18,068 nt of DNA. Origin: Rhabdothermincola sp036846205. GTDB lineage: Bacteria; Actinomycetota; Acidimicrobiia; Acidimicrobiales; Acidimicrobilacustridaceae. Position numbers and translations under genes: made by a program. The notes under the pieces were generated by a model. It worked only from the letters and a program-made list of their open reading frames with translations. It had not been told where the DNA came from and searched no databases. Below, piece after piece: positions 13,301 to 18,068 of the stretch. The stretch lies in NCBI RefSeq assembly GCF_036846205.1, contig NZ_DAIUCK010000068.1, positions 1 to 18,068 on the forward strand. Direction: 5' to 3'. Position 1 is the first letter of the stretch, and each line of letters starts with the position of its first letter.

Positions 13301-14980
13301 ATGACGAACCCGATGAAGCCCCGCTCGCACGAGGTCACCGAGGGTTTCGAGCGCGCGCCCGCCAGGGCCATGCTCCGAGCGGTGGGCATGACCGACGACG
13401 ACTGGGACAAGCCCCAGATCGGGGTGTGCTCGTCGTGGAACGAGGTGACCCCCTGCAACCTGCCGTTGGACCGGCTGGCGAAGCGGGCCAAGGAGGGTGT
13501 GCGGGCGGCTGGCGGGTTCCCCATCGAGTTCACGACCATCGCAGTGAGCGACGGCATCTCGATGGGGCACGAGGGGATGCGGGCGTCGCTGGTCAGCCGG
13601 GAGGTGATCGCGGACTCGGTCGAGACCGTGATGCACGCCGAGCGCTTCGACGCCATGGTGACCTTCGCCGGTTGCGACAAGTCGCTACCGGGCATGCTCA
13701 TGGCCGCGGCCCGCCTCAACCTGCCGTCGGTGTTCGTCTACGGCGGCTCGATCCTGCCCGGCAACTGCAACGGCCAGGTCCTCGACATCGTGTCGGTGTT
13801 CGAAGCGGTGGGGGCGCGCGCCGCGGGCGAGATCACCCAGGAGGAGCTCGACCAGATCGAGCGCAACGCCTGCCCCACCGAGGGGAGCTGCGGGGGCATG
13901 TTCACCGCGAACACCATGGCCTCGGTGGGTGAGGCGCTCGGCATGTCGCTGCCGGGCTCCGCGTCGCCCCCGGCGGTGGACCGCCGCCGCGACGACATCG
14001 CCCGGTCCAGCGGCGCGGCGGTCGTCGAGCTGCTGCGCCTCGGCATCCGGCCCCGGGACATCATGACCAAGGCCGCGTTCGAGAACGCCATCGCGGTGGT
14101 GATGGCGCTCGGCGGCTCGACCAACGCGGTGCTGCACCTGCTGGCGATCGCCAACGAAGCACGGGTCGAGCTCGAGCTGGACGATTTCAACCGGGTCGCG
14201 GCCCGGGTCCCGCACATCGCGGACACCAAGCCCCACGGCAAGTACCACATGACCGACATCGACCGCATCGGTGGGGTGCCGGTGGTCATGCGGGAGCTGC
14301 TCGAGGCCGGTCTGCTGCACGGTGACTGCCTGACCGTGACCGGCAAGACCGTGGCCGAGAACCTCGCCGCGCTCGATCCGCCCGCCCCGGACGGCGAGGT
14401 CGTGCACCCGGTGCGCGATCCCATCCACGAGGTCGGCGGCATCGCCGTGCTCACGGGCTCCCTGGCGCCGAAAGGCGCGGTGGTGAAGGTGGCCGGGTTG
14501 GACTTCGACCGCTTCGAAGGCGTGGCCCGGGTCTTCGACGGTGAGGCCGCGGCCATGGAGGCCATCCTGGCCGGGAGGATCAATCCCGGCGACGTCGTGG
14601 TCATCCGCTACGAAGGACCCAAGGGCGGGCCGGGCATGCGCGAGATGCTGGCCGTCACCGGCGCGATGAAGGGAGCAGGCCGGGGTGCCGACGCGGCGCT
14701 GGTGACCGACGGCCGGTTCTCCGGTGGCACCCACGGGTTCTGCGTGGGCCATGTGGCGCCCGAAGCGGTGGACGGCGGGCCGATCGCCTTCGTCGAGGAC
14801 GGTGACCGCATCGTGATCGACGCCGACGCGCACACCATCGACCTGCTGGTCGAGCCGGCCGAACTCGAGCGCCGCCGGTCGAACTGGAAGTTGCCCGAGC
14901 CCCGCTACACCACCGGGGTGCTGGCCAAGTACGCCCGGCTGGCGCAGGGCGCGGAGCGGGGTGCGATCACCGAAGCCTGA
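13301..14980 (+). CDS. ilvD: Dihydroxy-acid dehydratase
   Basis: The 559-residue IlvD enzyme, which dehydrates dihydroxy-isovalerate and dihydroxy-methylvalerate to the 2-oxo acids in valine, isoleucine and leucine synthesis. Motifs: CDKSLPGMLMAAARLNLPS and ACPTEGSCGGMFTANTMAS. Candidate cluster cysteines are Cys52, Cys125 and Cys197, with spacings of 73 and 72. These match the plant/mycobacterial type with a [2Fe-2S] cluster rather than the longer, oxygen-sensitive [4Fe-4S] enzyme of E. coli, and the 559-residue length agrees. The start is ATG 13301; ATG 13313 is also in frame. A -10-like TAACCT just before suggests a leaderless mRNA. ilvB follows 233 bp downstream behind its own promoter and attenuator. 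Confidence 0.97.
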   Translation: MTNPMKPRSHEVTEGFERAPARAMLRAVGMTDDDWDKPQIGVCSSWNEVTPCNLPLDRLAKRAKEGVRAAGGFPIEFTTIAVSDGISMGHEGMRASLVSREVIADSVETVMHAERFDAMVTFAGCDKSLPGMLMAAARLNLPSVFVYGGSILPGNCNGQVLDIVSVFEAVGARAAGEITQEELDQIERNACPTEGSCGGMFTANTMASVGEALGMSLPGSASPPAVDRRRDDIARSSGAAVVELLRLGIRPRDIMTKAAFENAIAVVMALGGSTNAVLHLLAIANEARVELELDDFNRVAARVPHIADTKPHGKYHMTDIDRIGGVPVVMRELLEAGLLHGDCLTVTGKTVAENLAALDPPAPDGEVVHPVRDPIHEVGGIAVLTGSLAPKGAVVKVAGLDFDRFEGVARVFDGEAAAMEAILAGRINPGDVVVIRYEGPKGGPGMREMLAVTGAMKGAGRGADAALVTDGRFSGGTHGFCVGHVAPEAVDGGPIAFVEDGDRIVIDADAHTIDLLVEPAELERRRSNWKLPEPRYTTGVLAKYARLAQGAERGAITEA

Positions 14981-14988
14981 CACGGAGG

Positions 14989-15017
14989 TTGCCTCGGCGG
15001 TGGGGCCGTGGCACGCT
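14989..15017 (+). promoter_or_regulatory. Candidate ilvB leader promoter
   Basis: A TTGCCT (-35, 14989-14994) and a CACGCT (-10, nAnnnT, 15012-15017) stand 17 nt apart, ideal spacing. Transcription would start near 15024, only about 3 nt before the leader peptide ATG at 15027. Inferred from sequence alone. Confidence 0.5.
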
Positions 15018-15026
15018 GGTGGCGTC

Positions 15027-15062
15027 ATGAGCATGCCCCGGGCCCTCGTAGTAGTCACCTAG
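15027..15062 (+). CDS. ilvB leader peptide (MSMPRALVVVT)
   Basis: An 11-residue open frame, ATG to TAG, whose codons 7-10 read Leu-Val-Val-Val (CTC GTA GTA GTC). Such a run of regulatory branched-chain amino acid codons just before the stop, upstream of a hairpin pair and ilvB, is the classic sign of attenuation by ribosome stalling. GTA is otherwise a scarce valine codon in these GC-rich genes, and using it twice would make translation sensitive to charged Val-tRNA. It has no clear Shine-Dalgarno sequence and is probably translated from the mRNA 5' end. Confidence 0.75.
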   Translation: MSMPRALVVVT

Positions 15063-15091
15063 CGCACGCCGCCCGAGCTTGCCGCGTGCGC
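15062..15091 (+). promoter_or_regulatory. ilvB attenuator, first hairpin
   Basis: Perfect 8-bp stem GCGCACGC (15062-15069) / GCGTGCGC (15084-15091) with a 14-nt loop. Its 5' arm starts at the last base of the leader stop codon, so a ribosome stalled at the valine codons would cover part of it. Which alternative pairing then prevents the terminator I could not resolve by eye. Confidence 0.6.
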
Positions 15092-15095
15092 GTCG

Positions 15096-15128
15096 TCGAC
15101 CTCCCGATCGGGAGGTCGATGCAGTTTT
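15096..15128 (+). terminator. ilvB attenuator, terminator hairpin
   Basis: A perfect 24-bp palindrome (15096-15119) whose half is TCGACCTCCCGA, followed 5 nt later by TTTT (15125-15128). It lies 33 nt after the leader peptide stop and about 85 nt before ilvB. It is the expected rho-independent terminator of the attenuator, though the T-run is short. Confidence 0.7.
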
Positions 15129-15213
15129 CGGACCGGTACGGCAGCGCCCCGAGCGCCATCGCGAGACCCAGCACCGAGAGACCCCCACCGACAGGAGCAG
15201 TGAAGGAACGGAG

Positions 15214-16974
15214 ATGACCACACCCAGCAGCGGCAGGCGGATGGACGGCGGCCGAGCCCTCATCAAGGCCCTGGAGATGGAGGGCGTCGAGACCATCTTC
15301 GGGCTCCCCGGCGGCGCCATCCTCCCCGTCTACGACCCGATCATCGACTCGCCGATCCGCCACATCCTGGTGCGCCACGAGCAGGGTGCGGGCCACATGG
15401 CCGAGGGATTCGCCCATGCCACCGGCCGGCCGGGGGTGGCCATGGTGACCAGCGGTCCGGCGGCCACCAACATCGTGACCCCGCTGTGCGACGCATACAT
15501 GGACTCCGTGCCGATCGTGGTCATCACGGGGCAGGTGCCGTACGCGGCCATCGGCACCGACGCCTTCCAGGAGTGCGACACCACCGGCATCACCATGCCG
15601 GTCACCAAGCACAACTTCCTGATCAGCGACGCGCAGGACATCCCCCGGATCATCCGCGAGGCGTTCCACATCGCCACCACCGGTCGCCCCGGCCCGGTGC
15701 TGGTCGACGTGCCGAAGGACATCGTCGATCCGAAGAACCCCCGCTCAGCGATGGAGTGGTACTGGCCCGAGGAGGTTGACCTGCCCGGCTACCGCCCCGT
15801 GACCGCCGGCGACCCCGAGGCGATCCGCCGGGCGGCCGAGCTGATCCTCGCCTCGGAGCGACCGGTCATCTACGCGGGAGGCGGGATCCTCAAAGCCCGG
15901 GCTGCCGAGGCGCTGCGCGAGCTGGCGGAGCTGACGGGTATCCATGTGGTCACGACGCTCATGGCCCGGGGGGCGTTCCCGGACGACCATCCGCTGGCGC
16001 TGGGCATGCCCGGCATGCACGGCAACTACACCGCGGTCACCTCCATGCAGCGGTCCGATCTGCTGATCGCGCTGGGCAGCCGCTTCGACGACCGGGTCAC
16101 CGGCAAGGTGCCGGCCTTCGCCCCCGAGGCGAAGATCATCCACGTCGACATCGATCCCGCGGAGCTGGGCAAGGTGCGCCGGCCCGACGTGGGCATCGCG
16201 GGCGACGCCCGGCTGGTGATCGAGGCGTTGATCGAGGCGATCCGCGAGCTCGGCGGCCCGTCACGCCAGCCCGATCGCCGGGCGTGGGGCGAGCAGATCC
16301 GCGAGTGGCAGCAGCGCTACCCCCTCACCTACCAGCCGTCGGAGCCCGGCGAAGCGCTCAAGCCGCAGTTCGTCCTCGAGACGCTGCGGGACAACACGCC
16401 CGATGACTGCATCGTGGCGTCGGGGGTGGGCCAGCACCAGATGTGGACCAGCCAGTACTGGAAGTTCAACCACCCCTACACCTGGGTGAACTCCGGTGGG
16501 CTCGGCACCATGGGCTTCGCGGTGCCGGCCGCCATCGGGGCCAAGGTCGGGCGTCCCGATCGTATGGTCTGGGCGGTCGACGGCGACGGGTGCTTCCAGA
16601 TGACCGCGCAGGAGCTGGTCACGGCGGCGAGCGAGCGCATCCCCGTCAAGGTGGCGATCTTGAACAACGCCTACCTCGGCATGGTGCGCCAGTGGCAGGA
16701 GATGTTCTACGAGGAGCGCTACTCGGAGGTCTACCTGTCACCCGACCTGCCCGACTACAAGATGTGGGCCGAGGCCATGGGTTGCATCGGGATGCGGGTC
16801 GAGTCGCCCGAGGAGGTCCTGCCGGCCATCGAGAAGGCGAACGAGATCGACGACCGGCCGGTGGTGATCGAGTTCCGCACCGACAGCCGCGAGAAGGTGT
16901 ACCCGATGGTGCCGGCCGGGCTGAGCAACGACGAGATCATCGTCGACCCGGCCCACGGGGAGGGAGGTCGCTGA
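15214..16974 (+). CDS. ilvB: Acetolactate synthase, large (catalytic) subunit
   Basis: The 586-residue thiamine-diphosphate enzyme that makes acetolactate or acetohydroxybutyrate from pyruvate, the first common step of branched-chain amino acid synthesis. The N-terminal domain has the cofactor-activating Glu56 (RHEQGAGHMAEGFA) and SGPAATN. The middle domain contains SRFDDRVTGK and the FAD-associated region. The C-terminal domain has the ThDP/Mg motif from Asp456 (VDGDGCFQMTAQEL) through NNAYLGMVRQWQ. Length is normal. The start is ATG 15214, with AAGGAACGGAG just upstream; the in-frame extension to 15079 runs through the attenuator hairpins and was rejected. Its stop overlaps the ilvN start by one base (TGATG). 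Expression is probably controlled by the leader-peptide attenuator and by feedback through IlvN. Confidence 0.97.
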   Translation: MTTPSSGRRMDGGRALIKALEMEGVETIFGLPGGAILPVYDPIIDSPIRHILVRHEQGAGHMAEGFAHATGRPGVAMVTSGPAATNIVTPLCDAYMDSVPIVVITGQVPYAAIGTDAFQECDTTGITMPVTKHNFLISDAQDIPRIIREAFHIATTGRPGPVLVDVPKDIVDPKNPRSAMEWYWPEEVDLPGYRPVTAGDPEAIRRAAELILASERPVIYAGGGILKARAAEALRELAELTGIHVVTTLMARGAFPDDHPLALGMPGMHGNYTAVTSMQRSDLLIALGSRFDDRVTGKVPAFAPEAKIIHVDIDPAELGKVRRPDVGIAGDARLVIEALIEAIRELGGPSRQPDRRAWGEQIREWQQRYPLTYQPSEPGEALKPQFVLETLRDNTPDDCIVASGVGQHQMWTSQYWKFNHPYTWVNSGGLGTMGFAVPAAIGAKVGRPDRMVWAVDGDGCFQMTAQELVTAASERIPVKVAILNNAYLGMVRQWQEMFYEERYSEVYLSPDLPDYKMWAEAMGCIGMRVESPEEVLPAIEKANEIDDRPVVIEFRTDSREKVYPMVPAGLSNDEIIVDPAHGEGGR

Positions 16975-17516
16975 TGAACGTGGCCCCTGATGGTGGCGCC
17001 TCCGCGAAGCACCACATCCTGACGGTCCTGGTGGAGAACAAGCCGGGGGTGCTCACCCGGGTGGCGGGCCTGTTCGCCCGCCGAGGGTTCAACATCTACT
17101 CCCTGGCGGTCGCCCCGACCGAGGACGACCGTTTCAGCCGGATCACCATCGTGGTCGACGTGGAGTCCGCCCCGCTGGAGCAGATCATCAAGCAGCTCGA
17201 CAAGTTGATCAACGTGGTGAAGATCGACGAGCTGGCTCCCGGCGAGGCGGTCGAGCGCGAGCTGCTGCTGGCCACCGTGGCCGCGCCGCCGGAGGTGCGG
17301 GGTCAGGTGATCGAGCTGGTCGGGGTGTTCGAGGGGCGGATCCTCAGCGTCGGCTGGCGCGAGCTGACGGTGTCGCTGGAAGGCTCACCGAGCAAGCTCG
17401 ACGACTTCGAGGAGCTGATCGGCAACTACGGGATCGTCGCCCTGCAGCGCACCGGTCGGGTCGCGCTGCCGAAGCTGGAGCGCCGCACGCCGGACATCGA
17501 GGACCCACCCGGCTGA
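16974..17516 (+). CDS. ilvN: Acetolactate synthase, small (regulatory) subunit
   Basis: The 180-residue regulatory subunit, which activates IlvB and confers feedback inhibition by valine. An N-terminal ACT domain (about 13-85) begins HILTVLVENKPGVLTRVAGLFARRGFNI; the glycine/asparagine region of this segment forms the valine site in known homologues. The C-terminal half (about 95-175) is the ALS small-subunit domain, ending GNYGIVALQRTGRVALPK. Length is in the usual range for the longer actinobacterial form. The start is ATG 16974, overlapping the ilvB stop by one base, with GGGGAGGGAGG upstream. In mycobacteria ilvC follows ilvN; here a glycosyltransferase gene does. Confidence 0.96.
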   Translation: MNVAPDGGASAKHHILTVLVENKPGVLTRVAGLFARRGFNIYSLAVAPTEDDRFSRITIVVDVESAPLEQIIKQLDKLINVVKIDELAPGEAVERELLLATVAAPPEVRGQVIELVGVFEGRILSVGWRELTVSLEGSPSKLDDFEELIGNYGIVALQRTGRVALPKLERRTPDIEDPPG

Positions 17517-17518
17517 GC

Positions 17519-18068
17519 GTGGAACCCCCGCTCGGCCGACCCTCACCGGCGCTGGTGCGCAACACCCGAGCGCTGCTGGTGGCGCTCGGCATCGCCTTCG
17601 CGGTGGTGCTCCTCACCGGTTCGGGCAGCAGCACGGCCAGCGGTCGGCTCGGAGGTGACTACCCGTCCTTCTATGCCGCGGGGAAGCTCCTGGCGGAGGA
17701 CCCTTCCAGTCTCTACGACCCGCAGACTCAGGCTCGGGAGCAGCAGGGACTCTTCGGCGACGAACGTGACGGGGGGCAGCTGTACTTCGCCTACCCGCCC
17801 TACGACGCCCTCCCGTACACCGCGCTCGCCCTGCTGCCCTATCGCCTCTCCTACGCGGTGCACACCGTCGTGATGGTGGCGGCCGTGGTGGCCGCCCTCT
17901 GGCTGGTGCGCCCGCTGGCGCCGCTGGTCGATCGGTCCTTCGAGCAGGCCGTGCTGGCCGCGCTGGTGTTCTACCCGTTGTTCAAGGGGGTGACGGGCGG
18001 GCAGAACACCGCCCTGGTGCTGCTGGCGGTGGCCGCGTTCGCCCGGGGGATGTGGGACGGGCGTGAGC
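17519..18068 (+). CDS. GT87/DUF2029-type membrane glycosyltransferase, 5' part only
   Basis: A partial gene: 183 codons are open from GTG 17519 to the window edge. The translation starts MEPPLGRPSPALVRNTRALL and has a first membrane helix at about 18-35. An outside loop follows with GGDYPSFYAAGKLL and SLYDPQTQ, then YFAYPPYDALPYTALALLPY, another helix pair, and FKGVTGGQNTALVLLAV. The D-Y/FYAAG pattern, YPP before a helix and GQN between helices are typical of GT-C-fold, polyprenyl-phosphate-mannose-dependent transferases of the GT87/DUF2029 group. These add mannose or similar sugars to envelope glycolipids in Actinobacteria. The start lies only 2 nt after the ilvN stop, so it is probably co-transcribed, although no functional link with ilvBN is obvious. 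The 3' end is not in the window, so completeness cannot be judged. Confidence 0.75.
   Translation, partial: MEPPLGRPSPALVRNTRALLVALGIAFAVVLLTGSGSSTASGRLGGDYPSFYAAGKLLAEDPSSLYDPQTQAREQQGLFGDERDGGQLYFAYPPYDALPYTALALLPYRLSYAVHTVVMVAAVVAALWLVRPLAPLVDRSFEQAVLAALVFYPLFKGVTGGQNTALVLLAVAAFARGMWDGRE

Noticed and set aside
13685..15058. Long - strand open frame opposite ilvD
   Set aside because: Antisense to a complete IlvD; His/Arg-rich with no recognisable motif.
15079..15213. N-terminal extension of ilvB upstream of ATG 15214
   Set aside because: The extension runs through the attenuator hairpins, and ATG 15214 has a ribosome site and gives the usual length.
15063..15213. T-box riboswitch upstream of ilvB
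   Set aside because: No T-box consensus bulge (TGGnACCGCG type) was found, while the Leu-Val-Val-Val leader peptide and terminator explain the region.

Overview
The window is high-GC, densely coded bacterial DNA with about 15 protein genes and almost no spare sequence. The order ligA ... gatC-gatA-gatB ... ilvB-ilvN resembles the actinobacterial arrangement (in Mycobacterium tuberculosis ligA, gatCAB and ilvB1-ilvN lie close together). GTG starts are frequent, a PASTA-domain Ser/Thr kinase is present, and ilvB has a leader-peptide attenuator of the kind known in Actinobacteria. The gene content fits an actinobacterium outside the well-studied mycobacteria and streptomycetes, perhaps Acidimicrobiia; that class-level guess is weak.

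Layout. (1) 28-2717, + strand: NAD-dependent DNA ligase ligA, translationally coupled to a HAD-family hydrolase. (2) 2704-3156, - strand: an unrecognised membrane-anchored secreted-domain protein, divergent from a four-PASTA transmembrane Ser/Thr kinase (3286-5244). (3) 5245-5453: a gene-free stretch with two exact copies of a 49-bp hairpin, then a TetR-type palindromic operator abutting a 14-TM-type MFS exporter (5454-7025). (4) 7053-8015: an SCP2-fold lipid-carrier protein on the - strand and a 2[4Fe-4S] ferredoxin on the + strand. Their shared upstream region carries a second, nearly identical operator, a perfect 22-bp palindrome and a 12-bp tandem repeat that reiterates the ribosome binding site. 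(5) 8058-11244: gatC-gatA-gatB, the overlapping operon for the Asp/Glu-tRNA amidotransferase. (6) 11288-11791: an unrecognised lipoprotein, convergent with a DinF-type MATE transporter (11824-13203, - strand) through a large stem-loop. (7) 13301-17516: the branched-chain amino acid genes ilvD, then ilvB and ilvN behind a promoter, an 11-codon leader peptide (Leu-Val-Val-Val) and a terminator hairpin. (8) 17519-end: the 5' part of a GT87-type membrane glycosyltransferase, cut by the window edge.

The most notable signals are regulatory. Two operators that match at 15 of 16 positions link the MFS exporter with the SCP2/ferredoxin pair, with no regulator gene in the window. A twin hairpin repeat carries four evenly spaced GAACnGTTC dyads. 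An ilvB attenuator precedes ilvBN. Several genes (ligA, the membrane protein, kinase, MFS, gatC, ilvD, ilvB leader) have a -10-like nAnnnT hexamer only 6-9 nt before the start codon, suggesting leaderless transcription. There is no mobile element, rRNA, tRNA or CRISPR array that I can support.
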